Positions 1-8,513 of a stretch of 64,000 nt of DNA are shown piece by piece. Every line of letters starts with the position of its first letter. Position 1 is the stretch's first letter. The notes under the pieces were generated by a model. The model saw nothing but the letters and a program-made list of their open reading frames with translations. It did not search any database and was not told the origin of the DNA. Source of the stretch: Domibacillus aminovorans (GTDB lineage: Bacteria; Bacillota; Bacilli; Bacillales; Domibacillaceae); contig NZ_LQWY01000036.1 of NCBI RefSeq assembly GCF_001643235.1, forward strand, positions 24,586 through 88,585, read 5' to 3'. The translations under genes and the position numbers were made by a program.

Positions 1-554
1 TCGGCAGTATTTACGCGGCAATGATGGCGGGGAGCATGATCGTAAAAGAGGAGAGCGAGAAAACGGTTGAGTTTTTGCTGTCAAAACCGGTCAGTAGAGG
101 ACGGATTGTAGCAGAAAAAGCACTCGCTGTTTTCACGAATTTACTTTTGTTCAACATTGTTCTTTCTTTAATCAACTATGCCGGATTCCGCTATGCGGGG
201 GACGAAGCAATTGATATGAAGATCTTCTTCATGATCTCGCTTGCGCCATTCTTGCTTCATTTGACGTTTGCGGCGATCGCGTTTGCGATCTCGGCGATTA
301 TGCGAAAAAGCCGGGCAGTCACATCGATTTCACTGGCGATTGTGCTTCTCTCGTACTTTTTCGATATCGTACAGAGTATTGCAGAGAAATTCGAGCCGCT
401 GAAATATGTGACGCCGTTTGAATACGTGGATTCAGCTTACATTATCGAACATACGGCTATCAAGCCGCTGTATGTTAGTCTTATGGCCGGTATTGTCGTC
501 ATATGCGTTTTGGTCGCCTACGCCGTTTATAAACGAAAAGATTTATCGGTTTAA
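1..554 (+). CDS. ABC-2 type transporter permease, C-terminal part
   Basis: The frame is open to the left edge (codons run from base 3), so about 184 C-terminal residues of a longer protein are present; the ATG at 21 is internal. The cytoplasmic stretch KEESEKTVEFLLSKPVSR followed by repeated hydrophobic segments is typical of ABC-2 permeases (multidrug, lantibiotic or Na+ exporters), which form the membrane half of an exporter whose ATPase gene should lie just upstream, outside the window. It ends with charged residues after the last membrane segment, so the C-terminus looks complete. The substrate cannot be told. It meets the next gene tail to tail with a 4-base overlap. Confidence 0.8.
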   Translation, partial: GSIYAAMMAGSMIVKEESEKTVEFLLSKPVSRGRIVAEKALAVFTNLLLFNIVLSLINYAGFRYAGDEAIDMKIFFMISLAPFLLHLTFAAIAFAISAIMRKSRAVTSISLAIVLLSYFFDIVQSIAEKFEPLKYVTPFEYVDSAYIIEHTAIKPLYVSLMAGIVVICVLVAYAVYKRKDLSV

Positions 555-1567
555 AGGCGGCTATATGCTTCGTCATCACAAATAATAAACAATCGGGCAT
601 CGTTTGGAATTGGTTCATCGAGTTTGGACATAAGAGATAAGTCTTGATGATTCGCGACGAGAAGGATACCTTTTTTAGCGAGTGCATTTTTCGCATCACG
701 ATATGTCGTCCAGTCCGACTGTTTCGGAATATGATACAAATCATGTCCGTCGTTGCATGTCAGCTGACGAATAATTTCGCTCGAACCATTAAATAGCATG
801 GAGCGTGCAGCGAGATGGGCTGCTGTATCATTCGGTGTAATAAATTCTTCTACATTAGCATGAGTAAACGCGCTGATATGTTTAGAATCAGCCACTTCGC
901 AGATCGTATATATGTTTTGATCATGTTTTTTCGCCGTTGCTTCCAGTGTGGAAGCAATGAGCAGCGTTAATCCATCGGCAGCTGATGAGTTGCGTGCGTC
1001 ATCCGGTGAAAAAATCATCACCGATTTTGCTTGTAATAAATTGGCCTGCATTAATGTTGATTCTGCTGCCGGTGCGCCTTTCACGAAATCAACACGTTCA
1101 TGTAGAAAAGGCGTTTTTTCGGTCACTTCGTCAATAATAACAGCACGAATGTCAGGAAAAGATTCAAGTAATTCGTTTAACGCAATCTGCGCCCGGTTCG
1201 TCCAGTTAATAAGTAAAATATGATTTTCGCGTGTAATTTGCAATCGGCCTTCCTCCTTCATCCGTTTTCGCACGCTCAATGTGTCAATAACTTTGCCGAT
1301 CAATACCGTCATCAAGCCGATGCCAATGACATATAGAAACATCGCAAATAGTTTGCCAGGTACTGTAGCCGGGAATACATCCCCATAGCCAACCGTTACG
1401 ACCGTTGTCATTGTCCACCATAATCCTTCAAATGGTGAGACAAATGTTTCCGGTTCGACATAATACATAAAAAAACTGCTGAACAAAATAAGTGTGGACG
1501 TGGAGAAAAATAATGTCCAATTGCTCATATGAACAGCTTTAAAAAACAATTTGCGGAAGAAAATCAT
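551..1567 (-). CDS. Two-TM potassium channel with TrkA-N-like cytoplasmic domain
   Basis: 338 residues. Two membrane helices (about 17-37 and 70-93) flank a pore loop with the K+ selectivity filter TVGYGD at residues 58-63. A cytoplasmic region from about residue 113 resembles the Rossmann-type RCK/TrkA-N domain of MthK/YugO-type channels, although the usual GxGxxG signature is not evident (INWTNRAQI in its place). The likely role is a ligand-gated K+ efflux or uptake channel in the cell membrane; B. subtilis YugO is the nearest familiar protein. The ATG is preceded by a good GGAGGTG ribosome site. It is a monocistronic gene, convergent with the ABC permease. Confidence 0.85.
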   Translation of the reverse strand: MIFFRKLFFKAVHMSNWTLFFSTSTLILFSSFFMYYVEPETFVSPFEGLWWTMTTVVTVGYGDVFPATVPGKLFAMFLYVIGIGLMTVLIGKVIDTLSVRKRMKEEGRLQITRENHILLINWTNRAQIALNELLESFPDIRAVIIDEVTEKTPFLHERVDFVKGAPAAESTLMQANLLQAKSVMIFSPDDARNSSAADGLTLLIASTLEATAKKHDQNIYTICEVADSKHISAFTHANVEEFITPNDTAAHLAARSMLFNGSSEIIRQLTCNDGHDLYHIPKQSDWTTYRDAKNALAKKGILLVANHQDLSLMSKLDEPIPNDARLFIICDDEAYSRL

Positions 1568-1720
1568 GAAGTTTTCACCTCCAAATATTTCATGTGCTAA
1601 TTAGCCTTTTTCTCCAAAGAACAGCCAATTTCCTTTATTTTTTTCGTGCGAATTAGTTTACTTTTGTCTGAATATTATGTATTTTGATGATAAGACAAAA
1701 TGGAACAGGAGGAATTTGAC

Positions 1721-2257
1721 ATGCTGTTTCAAAAAGGAAAGCTAAAAGTTCGTGCGTTGGAAGAAAAGGATCAGGAGCTGCTAGTGAAATGGTTATCTGA
1801 CCCAATCGTGTTGGAGTTTTATGAAGGGCGTGACAACTCGTTTGATTTAGAAAAAGTGAAAGCGCATTTTTATAACGATGAACAAGACATCACCCGTTGT
1901 ATCATCGAATTTGAAGGCGATGAAATTGGCTATGCACAATACTATCCACTCTGTGAGCAGAAACGAGAATTATATGGCTATGCAGATGACGAATCTGTTA
2001 TTTATGGAACCGATCAATTAATTGGAGAAGTCGATCATTGGAATAAAGGAATCGGTAAAGTGCTTGTCAAAGCGATCGTTGAATATTTAGCGAAAGAAGA
2101 GCAAGCAAAGAAAATTGTAATGAATCCGCAGTCGTGGAATGAGCGGGCCATTTGTTGTTATGAAAAGTGCGGATTTAAAAAAGTGAAGCTTCTTCCTGAA
2201 CATACATTGCATGAAGGAAAGAAAAATGATTGCTGGTTGGTTGAGTACGAAAACTAA
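1721..2257 (+). CDS. GNAT family N-acetyltransferase (aminoglycoside 6'-type fold)
   Basis: 178 residues from ATG 1721. This start is chosen because AGGAGG at 1707-1712 sits 8 bases upstream, whereas the in-frame ATG at 1700 lies upstream of that site. The protein has the GNAT pattern: LKVRALEEKD at the N-terminus, a central GEVDHWNKGIGKVLVKA segment carrying the acetyl-CoA binding loop, and NERAICCYEKCGFKK near the C-terminus. The overall shape resembles AAC(6')-type enzymes, but members of this subgroup act on varied amines, so the substrate (aminoglycoside, polyamine or other) is not known. It is a single gene followed by a strong terminator. Confidence 0.75.
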   Translation: MLFQKGKLKVRALEEKDQELLVKWLSDPIVLEFYEGRDNSFDLEKVKAHFYNDEQDITRCIIEFEGDEIGYAQYYPLCEQKRELYGYADDESVIYGTDQLIGEVDHWNKGIGKVLVKAIVEYLAKEEQAKKIVMNPQSWNERAICCYEKCGFKKVKLLPEHTLHEGKKNDCWLVEYEN

Positions 2258-2290
2258 ACATAAATAAAAAAGTAGAAGATGCTTGCATCC

Positions 2291-2345
2291 ACAATAAAAG
2301 GCTCAACCATCATTGTTTTGATGGTTGAGCCTTTTATTGTTTTTC
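2291..2345. terminator. Strong intrinsic terminator after the acetyltransferase
   Basis: A perfect 20-bp inverted repeat (2291-2310 with 2321-2340, 10-base loop) is followed by TTTTT. The A-rich 5' arm means it could also work on the opposite strand. Confidence 0.9.
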
Positions 2346-2447
2346 ATCCATGTTCAAAAAGAATGACATATGATACGATGAAAATCGTTCACACATGAAG
2401 TAACCTTTCGTGAGAGTCGAAAGTGACATATATATAAGAGGTGAAGT

Positions 2448-3890
2448 ATGGAGTTATCTGTTCAAAAAATGAAAAAAGAATGGTTTGGCAATGTAAAAGG
2501 GGATTTGCTATCGGGTCTTGTTGTCGCCCTTGCGCTCATCCCAGAAGCGATCGCATTTTCGATCATTGCCGGTGTCGATCCGATGGTCGGCTTGTATGCA
2601 TCGTTTTCAATGGCTGTCGTGATTGCTTTTATGGGTGGTCGTCCGGCGATGATCTCTGCTGCGACCGGTGCGATGGCGCTCTTAATGGTCACACTCGTAA
2701 AAGATTACGGGCTGCAATATTTATTTGCGACGACGATTTTAACCGGTCTTTTGCAAATAACGTTCGGTTTTTTGAAAGTGGCCCGGTTTATGAAGTTCGT
2801 CCCGCGATCGGTTATGATTGGATTTGTCAATGCGCTGGCTATTTTAATTTTTATGGCACAAGTGCCGCATTTTATCGGCGTATCTGCTATGACGTATGTG
2901 TTTGTAGCGGCGACATTGGCGATTATTTATTTGCTGCCGCGTATAACAAAAGCCGTTCCATCACCGCTTGTGGCGATTGTTGTGATGACAATTATTGCGG
3001 TTGCTGCCGGCTTCGATTTACGGACAGTCGGAGATCTTGGCAATATTAGCGGCACGCTTCCGTCGTTTTTCTTCCCAGATGTCCCGCTCAATTTTGAAAC
3101 GCTGTCCATTATTTTCCCAACGGCGCTGGCAATGTCGATCGTCGGCTTGCTTGAGTCATTATTAACAGCGTCCATTGTCGACGATATGACCGACACGGAA
3201 AGTGATAAAAATAGAGAAGCGCGAGGTCAAGGAATTGCGAACATTGCGACCGGTTTACTTGGCGGCATGGCAGGATGTGCGATGATCGGACAATCGGTTA
3301 TTAATGTCAAATCTGGCGGCCGAGGTAGACTTTCGACATTTACAGCAGGCATCGTTCTTCTTTTGTTAATTATTGTATTAAGCGATATCGTCATTCAAAT
3401 CCCGATGGCGGCGCTCGTCGGCGTGATGATCATGGTGTCGATCAGCACATTTGACTGGGCATCACTGACAACAGTACGCAAAATTCCGATCACGGATACA
3501 ATCGTCATGGTCGTCACAGTAGCTGTCGTTGTCTGGACCCATGACCTGTCAAAAGGTGTATTTGCCGGTATTATTTTAAGTGCGTTGTTCTTTACCGCAA
3601 AAATATCGAAAGTAAACGTTACGAAAGAAGCGGGCGATTCAAATGAAAAGATCTATCGCGTAACAGGACAAATTTTCTTCGCATCAGTGACCGATTTCTT
3701 AAATGAATTTAATTATAAAGAAGAAGTAGATAAGATTGTGCTTGATTTAACAGAAGCAAATATATGGGACGATTCGGGGGTCGCTGCGATTGAAAAAGTG
3801 ATCATGAAATACCGGGAAAACAGAGTTCCGGTTCAGTTAATAGGATTAAACGGACAAAGTGCCCGTCTCATGAAGCAAGTAAATGTTTAA
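2448..3890 (+). CDS. SulP family anion transporter with STAS domain
   Basis: 480 residues. The N-terminal [20 protein letters not shown] is the SulP/SLC26 signature, followed by about ten membrane segments, and a C-terminal STAS domain begins near residue 400 ([31 protein letters not shown]). SulP proteins move sulfate, bicarbonate or related anions across the cell membrane, and the STAS domain regulates them. The substrate is not predictable here; no sulfate assimilation or carbonic anhydrase gene is adjacent. The ATG at 2448 follows an AAGAGGTGAAGT ribosome site. A possible short hairpin (CTTTCG...CGAAAG) lies in the leader around 2406-2425. It is monocistronic, with a terminator at 3897. 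Confidence 0.88.
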   Translation: MELSVQKMKKEWFGNVKGDLLSGLVVALALIPEAIAFSIIAGVDPMVGLYASFSMAVVIAFMGGRPAMISAATGAMALLMVTLVKDYGLQYLFATTILTGLLQITFGFLKVARFMKFVPRSVMIGFVNALAILIFMAQVPHFIGVSAMTYVFVAATLAIIYLLPRITKAVPSPLVAIVVMTIIAVAAGFDLRTVGDLGNISGTLPSFFFPDVPLNFETLSIIFPTALAMSIVGLLESLLTASIVDDMTDTESDKNREARGQGIANIATGLLGGMAGCAMIGQSVINVKSGGRGRLSTFTAGIVLLLLIIVLSDIVIQIPMAALVGVMIMVSISTFDWASLTTVRKIPITDTIVMVVTVAVVVWTHDLSKGVFAGIILSALFFTAKISKVNVTKEAGDSNEKIYRVTGQIFFASVTDFLNEFNYKEEVDKIVLDLTEANIWDDSGVAAIEKVIMKYRENRVPVQLIGLNGQSARLMKQVNV

Positions 3891-3896
3891 TAGTGG

Positions 3897-3928
3897 AACA
3901 GCGAGTCAATGATGGCTTGCTGTTTTTT
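3897..3928 (+). terminator. Intrinsic terminator after the SulP gene
   Basis: A 9-bp stem with one wobble (3897-3905 with 3916-3924) is followed by TTTTT. Confidence 0.75.
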
Positions 3929-3931
3929 CTG

Positions 3932-3960
3932 TTGACACATGAAACCAAGCGTGATACTAT
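3932..3960 (+). promoter_or_regulatory. Sigma-A promoter of mhqR
   Basis: TTGACA at 3932-3937, 17-base spacer, TACTAT at 3955-3960. The palindromic operator follows directly, where a bound repressor would block the transcription start. Confidence 0.85.
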
Positions 3961-3978
3961 TATCTCGAATTAGAGATA
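3961..3978. promoter_or_regulatory. MhqR-type palindromic operator
   Basis: TATCTCGAATTAGAGATA is an almost perfect 18-base palindrome directly downstream of the -10 box. It closely matches the TATCTCGAA/TTCGAGATA inverted repeat known for MhqR in B. subtilis (recalled, not searched). A further half-like TTGAGATAA occurs at about 3986. Autoregulation of the downstream MarR gene and the quinone-stress genes is inferred. Confidence 0.8.
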
Positions 3979-4014
3979 AATTAAATTGAGATAATGGACT
4001 GGAAGTGATCAGAA

Positions 4015-4440
4015 ATGAATTCTGGATTGAAGGCGTTAGTTGTGTTAATGCGAGCCTCACAGATGGTTCAGGATGTATTGCGAAAAGACATTAAAGCGTA
4101 TGGGTTAAATACAACAGAGTTTGCGGTGCTTGAACTTTTGTATCATAAAGGCGATCAGCCCATTCAGCATATTGGCAAAAAGATATTGCTTTCAAGCGGC
4201 AGTATTACCTATGTCGTCGACAAACTTGAAAAAAAGGGACTGATCGTTCGTAAAGACTGCCCGAAAGATCGCCGCGTCACCTATGCTGTTCTCACTCATT
4301 CAGGAAAAAGGTTTATAGATGAAGTATTTCCTAGGCATGAAAAAACAGTTGATTCAATTTTTGAAGAGTTGTCAGAAGAAGAGCTGGAAACCGTCACTTG
4401 TTTATTGAAAAAAATAGGGCTTCATGCAAGTAAAAAGTAA
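4015..4440 (+). CDS. mhqR: MarR/DUF24-like quinone-responsive repressor MhqR
   Basis: 141 residues with the winged-helix layout of MarR proteins: dimerization helices at both ends, a recognition helix in the SSGSITYVVDKLEKKGL segment (about residues 62-78) and a wing DCPKDRRVTYAVLT. In B. subtilis MhqR represses ring-cleaving dioxygenases, a DoxX protein and quinone/azo reductases and is inactivated by hydroquinones. Here an MhqR-like operator covers its own start and the next three genes are exactly those classes, which is the main reason for the name. A single Cys at about residue 82 (KDCPKD) and another near the C-terminus could be redox targets; that is inference. Confidence 0.82.
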   Translation: MNSGLKALVVLMRASQMVQDVLRKDIKAYGLNTTEFAVLELLYHKGDQPIQHIGKKILLSSGSITYVVDKLEKKGLIVRKDCPKDRRVTYAVLTHSGKRFIDEVFPRHEKTVDSIFEELSEEELETVTCLLKKIGLHASKK

Positions 4441-4535
4441 TTTTTTGGATAATATCTTTAATTAAAAATATATGGATATGAGATATAAAAAAGAAGCGTA
4501 CGAAGAGCAAATGTACAACGATAGGAGGGAGAAAG

Positions 4536-5477
4536 ATGACTAAAAAAACAGTAGGTATTCATCACATTACAGCGATTGTCGGTCATCCTCAGGAAAATGT
4601 TGATTTTTACGCCGGTGTTTTAGGGCTTCGTTTAGTGAAAAAAACGGTCAATTTTGATGATCCAGGAACCTATCACCTTTATTTCGGCAATCATGGCGGC
4701 AAGCCGGGAACCATTATTACATTTTTCCCTTGGGTCGGCGCTCGCCGTGGAACGATCGGTTATGGACAGGTAGGCGTCACATCTTATGTTGTACCAGAAG
4801 GAGCCATTGGATTTTGGGAAAAGCGATTGGCAAAATTTAATGTTTCATTTATAAAAACAGAACGTTTCGGTGAACAGTACTTACAATTTGATGATCCCCA
4901 TGGCCTTCGTTTAGAAATCGTTGAACGGGCAGCAGGAGAAGAAAATGAGTGGACATTTGGTGGTGTGACACCGGATGTGGCGATTAAAGGATTTGGCGGT
5001 GCTACATTATTGTCTGCACAGCCTGAACAAACGGCCGCATTGCTGGAGAAGGTGATGGGTCTGGAATTTATTGGACAAGAAGGAGATTTGGTGCGCTTTC
5101 GCTCTTCTGGAGACATTGGCAACGTGATTGACATTAAGACAACACGAAGCGGCCGTGGTCAAATGGGTACGGGTACCGTTCATCATATCGCCTGGCGTGC
5201 TGATGATGATGAAGATCAATTAAAGTGGAAAAAGCACGTTGAGCAGCATGGATACGGAGTGACGCCTGTGCAAGATAGAAATTACTTTAATGCCATTTAT
5301 TTCAGAGAGCACGGAGAAATTTTATTTGAAATTGCGACGGATCCACCAGGATTTGCTCATGATGAGTCACAGGAAACAATGGGTGAAAAATTAAAACTGC
5401 CGGCGCAATATGAAATTCACGGAGAGAAGCTTGAGAACACTTTGATCCCTATTGAAGTAAGAGAACTAAACGGTTAA
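4536..5477 (+). CDS. mhqO: Ring-cleaving (extradiol) dioxygenase, MhqO/MhqA type
   Basis: 313 residues with two vicinal-oxygen-chelate (VOC) modules, about residues 5-125 and 150-285. Candidate metal ligands are the His pair at residues 9-10 (IHHITAI), the His pair in TGTVHHIAW and the Glu in EILFEIATDPPGF. Family members (MhqA, MhqE, MhqO) open catechol or hydroquinone rings and protect against quinone electrophiles. A strong AGGAGGGAG site precedes ATG 4536. It lies 95 bases after mhqR with no obvious terminator, so it is probably co-transcribed and under the same repressor. The natural substrate is not determinable from sequence. Confidence 0.85.
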   Translation: MTKKTVGIHHITAIVGHPQENVDFYAGVLGLRLVKKTVNFDDPGTYHLYFGNHGGKPGTIITFFPWVGARRGTIGYGQVGVTSYVVPEGAIGFWEKRLAKFNVSFIKTERFGEQYLQFDDPHGLRLEIVERAAGEENEWTFGGVTPDVAIKGFGGATLLSAQPEQTAALLEKVMGLEFIGQEGDLVRFRSSGDIGNVIDIKTTRSGRGQMGTGTVHHIAWRADDDEDQLKWKKHVEQHGYGVTPVQDRNYFNAIYFREHGEILFEIATDPPGFAHDESQETMGEKLKLPAQYEIHGEKLENTLIPIEVRELNG

Positions 5478-5532
5478 TACATGTCAGCATTTTTAAAAAA
5501 TAATAAATAAAAATGAATTGGAGAGATGATTA

Positions 5533-5937
5533 GTGTCAGTAAAAGCAGAAGCAGGAACCCTTATTTTACGGGTGGTATTAGGAATTATCTTTTTTGTGCA
5601 CGGTTTAGTGAAGTTTCAAGGGGGAATTGGGAATACTGTAGGATGGTTTGACAGTATTGGCATTCCAGGAGGAATCGCTTACATTGTAGCGATCATTGAA
5701 TTAGTTGGTGGTATTGCATTAATCGTTGGATTTGGAACGAAAATTGTGTCAGCTTTGTTGGCGTTGCTTATGATTGGCGCTACCTTGAAAGTGAAATTGG
5801 CCGTCGGTTTCCTAGGCAATGGGCAAATGGCCGGATATGAATTAGATTTAGCATTACTAGCTATCGCACTGTACCTTGCGATCAATGGCAGCAAAAAATA
5901 CTCACTTGGTCAGCTGATAGGGAAAAATCAACACTAA
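5533..5937 (+). CDS. mhqP: DoxX family membrane protein, MhqP-like
   Basis: 134 residues with four membrane segments: ILRVVLGIIFFVHGLVKF (with the conserved HG pair), GIAYIVAIIELVGGIALI, a third around VSALLALLMIGATLKV and a fourth near the end. DoxX/MhqP proteins sit in the membrane beside dioxygenases and quinone reductases and are thought to help redox or thiol stress defence; a biochemical activity is not firmly assigned. It starts at GTG 5533, 7 bases after GGAGAG. It is 55 bases downstream of the dioxygenase and continues the MhqR-controlled cluster. Confidence 0.82.
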   Translation: MSVKAEAGTLILRVVLGIIFFVHGLVKFQGGIGNTVGWFDSIGIPGGIAYIVAIIELVGGIALIVGFGTKIVSALLALLMIGATLKVKLAVGFLGNGQMAGYELDLALLAIALYLAINGSKKYSLGQLIGKNQH

Positions 5938-6064
5938 GATAGATTTTTCAAGGGAACGGACATAATACGTAAAGCAGATTTTCAAAAATAAATCGGCGGT
6001 GAAGGAAATGGGATTTTTAAGTAAATTATTTGGGAAATCATCTAATCATAGGGAGGAACAAACA

Positions 6065-6676
6065 ATGGAAAATGTGAAATTAGCGGTGATCTATTACAGC
6101 TCAACAGGAACGAATTATCAAATGGCGAAATGGGCAGAAGAAGGCGCGAAAGCTGCAAGTGCTGAAGTGAAAGTATTAAAAGTACCTGAAACGGCTCCAC
6201 AGTCAGCGATTGATTCAAATCCAGCCTGGAAAGCGCATGTAGAAGAAACGAAAAGTGTTCCAGAAGTAACGTTGAATGATCTTGAATGGGCGGATGCCAT
6301 TATTTTCAGCATACCAACGCGATTCGGAAATATGCCTGGACAAGTAAAACAATTTTTAGATACAACGGGCGGCCTTTGGTTCCACGGAAAGCTTGCAAAC
6401 AAAGTGGTTAGTGCGATGACATCCGCACAAAATGCGCATGGCGGTCAGGAAGCAACGATTTTGGCACTTTATACGACAATGCACCATTGGGGAGCGCTCG
6501 TTGCATCACCTGGTTACACAGATCCGGTAACATTTGCGGCCGGCGGCAATCCGTATGGTACAAGTGTAAGTGTTGACCAAAATGGCAAAATGGTAGAAGA
6601 CGTACAGGCTGCTGTTAAACATCAAGCAAAACGGACTGTGACAGTAGCAGAATGGGTAAAAAAAGGGAACCAATAA
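6065..6676 (+). CDS. WrbA/NAD(P)H:quinone oxidoreductase-type flavodoxin-like protein
   Basis: 203 residues from ATG 6065, chosen for the AGGGAGGAACAAACA leader. FMN-binding loop at YYSSTGTNYQMA, then SIPTRFGNMPGQVKQFLD and SAQNAHGGQEATILA, all typical of WrbA-type NAD(P)H:quinone reductases that reduce quinones by two electrons. It ends the mhq cluster, where it would remove the same quinones that the dioxygenase attacks. The frame is open upstream, and a second start at ATG 6008 (MGFLSKLFGK, with its own GGTGAAGG site) would add 19 residues; both starts could be used. Confidence 0.85.
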   Translation: MENVKLAVIYYSSTGTNYQMAKWAEEGAKAASAEVKVLKVPETAPQSAIDSNPAWKAHVEETKSVPEVTLNDLEWADAIIFSIPTRFGNMPGQVKQFLDTTGGLWFHGKLANKVVSAMTSAQNAHGGQEATILALYTTMHHWGALVASPGYTDPVTFAAGGNPYGTSVSVDQNGKMVEDVQAAVKHQAKRTVTVAEWVKKGNQ

Positions 6677-6688
6677 GTGAATAATGGT

Positions 6689-6718
6689 GAACCGGTGTTA
6701 TACCGGTTCGCTTTTTTT
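6689..6718 (+). terminator. Terminator of the mhq cluster
   Basis: An 8-bp stem GAACCGGT/ACCGGTTC (6689-6696 with 6702-6709) is followed by a T run. Confidence 0.85.
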
Positions 6719-6768
6719 GTCGACAAAATGATACAATATTTTTAAAAAATTGAATGGAGTTCTTGTTT

Positions 6769-7746
6769 ATGCTGCAATTATTGAATGCATTGCTCGGGAA
6801 ATGGATGCCTATTTTGACACCGATTAGTGTCGTAACAGGGATCATCGCTGCCGAATACTTGCATTCGTGGGTGTTTATTGTCCCATGGCTATTTGCTTTT
6901 ATGACGTTTGCAGGCAGTGTGAATTCGAGTTTTAACATGCTTCATCATACGATGACCCATCCGTTTCCAATTGTGATAGCACTCGTTACGTTGCATATTG
7001 TTGCGCCGGTGTGGGCGCTTGTCGTTGGGCAGATCGTTTTTCCACATGATCCATTGACCGTAACAGGGATCACACTAGCGCTTGTCATTCCGACCGGGAT
7101 TACGAGTATGATCTGGGTAACGATGTATAAGGGAAGTGTATCGCTGTCGCTGGCGATTATTTTGATTGATACGATGTTGTCGCCTATTATCGTGCCGTTC
7201 AGCTTATCCGTTTTAGTCGGAAGCAATGTTGAAATGAGCTTTATGGATGTGATGAATGGACTTTTCTGGATGATTGTCATTCCGTCACTGGCAGGGATGG
7301 GTGTAAATCAATGGCTAAAGGCGGAACGGGCAAGCCGTATCAGCCAGAAATTATCGCCATTTTCAAAACTATCATTGCCGGTTGTCGTTGCGATCAATAG
7401 TTCAGTTATTGCCCCCTATATGAAAAACATCAATTTGGAATTATTAGGAATTTTGGTAACGATCTTTCTCATTGTATTATCTGTCTATTTATTTTCGTGG
7501 GGGATTGCTTATGCATTTAAACAAAGCAAAGAAAATACAGTTGCGATCATTTATACAAGCGGCATGCGCAATTTTAGCGCCGGCGCGGTCATTGCCGTTA
7601 ATTTTTTTCCACCAAAAGTCGCGGTTCCAGTTATCGTCTGTATGTTGTTCCAACAACTACTCGCTGCTTTTCACGGCTATTTAATCACGCAGGTGTATGA
7701 AAAAAGAATATTCAAGAAATCCGAGCAAAAACGCCTATCCTCATAA
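6769..7746 (+). CDS. Bile acid:sodium symporter (SBF/BASS) family carrier
   Basis: 325 residues from ATG 6769 (TGGAGT ribosome site 8 bases upstream; the in-frame ATG 6754 overlaps that site and is less likely). About nine to ten hydrophobic segments. The FAGSVNSSFNMLHH and PTGITSMIWVTMYKG stretches and the late TSGMRNFSAGAVIAVNFF segment match the two crossover regions of SBF-fold carriers such as YocS and PanS. These move organic anions with Na+. The substrate is unknown; proximity to aromatic acid catabolism is suggestive only. The stop codon lies inside the terminator stem. Confidence 0.75.
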   Translation: MLQLLNALLGKWMPILTPISVVTGIIAAEYLHSWVFIVPWLFAFMTFAGSVNSSFNMLHHTMTHPFPIVIALVTLHIVAPVWALVVGQIVFPHDPLTVTGITLALVIPTGITSMIWVTMYKGSVSLSLAIILIDTMLSPIIVPFSLSVLVGSNVEMSFMDVMNGLFWMIVIPSLAGMGVNQWLKAERASRISQKLSPFSKLSLPVVVAINSSVIAPYMKNINLELLGILVTIFLIVLSVYLFSWGIAYAFKQSKENTVAIIYTSGMRNFSAGAVIAVNFFPPKVAVPVIVCMLFQQLLAAFHGYLITQVYEKRIFKKSEQKRLSS

Positions 7747-7765
7747 AGGACAGGCGTTTCTTTAC
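7728..7765. terminator. Convergent terminator
   Basis: CGCCTATCC (from 7732) pairs with GGACAGGCG with one mismatch, flanked by an A run on the left and a TTTCTTTACTTTTTT tract on the right. It overlaps the SBF gene stop codon and serves the small minus-strand gene as well. Confidence 0.75.
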
Positions 7766-7986
7766 TTTTTTCGTTTTGCATTCTGTCTTTCCAGATGTGC
7801 TTCAGTGATATGTTCAATGTCACTGCGCATAAGAAAGAAGGTAATAATGCCAGAAAACACAGAAGCTCCAATTGCAATCAATGTGCGTGTCTGCGCGTCA
7901 ATCATTGAAAAGTCTTTATTTAACATCCACGTTGCAATCGAAAAAACGAGGACTATAACTGGAATGACAAAAATAAATCGTTTCAT
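7762..7986 (-). CDS. Small two-TM membrane protein of unknown function
   Basis: 74 residues from ATG at 7984-7986. The first helix (FIFVIPVIVLVFSIATWML) starts after MKR. A second one (LIAIGASVFSGIITFFLM) follows, and a basic, soluble tail (HLERQNAKRKK) faces the cytoplasm. The ribosome site is weak: AAAGGA lies 14 bases upstream. The frame is open further upstream but without membrane-protein character, so the short form is preferred. The family was not recognised. It is a lone gene between convergent neighbours. Confidence 0.55.
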   Translation of the reverse strand: MKRFIFVIPVIVLVFSIATWMLNKDFSMIDAQTRTLIAIGASVFSGIITFFLMRSDIEHITEAHLERQNAKRKK

Positions 7987-8154
7987 TAACTGTCTGTCCG
8001 TCCTTTCACGTTCTTTTTTCCAGTGTAGCACAACTCGCACGCTGACTTTTAATAAAATATATCGAGCCAGGGACTTTGCATTAAAAAATGTAGATTTAGT
8101 CAGTATTATGTTGATGACAATAAAAAGCAACCATGAACCCCGGCTGCCTACAAA

Positions 8155-8295
8155 TTATCCTAAAATCTCTTCAATTTTCTTTAAATCTTCATCTTCATTC
8201 AAATGTTCAAATAAGTTATGACCGCCTACTGCATTCGTACCGAGACCAATTCTTGAAATGTTGAGATTCGTTTTCTTGAGTGTCGTGTACTGCAT
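8155..8295 (-). pseudogene. Aldo/keto reductase (IolS-like) internal-deletion remnant
   Basis: The 46-codon frame has an excellent GGGAGGGG ribosome site. Its first ~34 residues contain [20 protein letters not shown], the N-terminal strand and loop of IolS-type NADPH aldo/keto reductases (usually ~300-330 residues). The last residues, [12 protein letters not shown], look like the C-terminal helix of the same family. The barrel between them is missing without a frameshift, so this appears to be an in-frame deletion joining the two ends. It may still be translated but cannot be an active reductase. Confidence 0.7.
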
Positions 8296-8513
8296 CTTGA
8301 CCCCTCCCAATTTACCTTCTATTTCACATTACAGGAATAAGATTTTATGGTCAAAGAAGATGACTGGAAAAATGGTGGAAACCTAGCGTACCAAATCTAA
8401 GTGATATGGAATTGTGTGCTCCGTTTTCGCAGGAAAATAGTGAGGTTATTACCTTTTAACGGTCTGTCGTTCTCTAGATCGTGTCTACCAGTAGACTCAA
8501 GAGCAGGAAGGAC

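Noticed and set aside
7697..8221. Plus-strand ORFs at 7697-8221 and other long shadows opposite real genes
   Set aside because: They run opposite membrane or coding genes, lack ribosome sites and have improbable composition.
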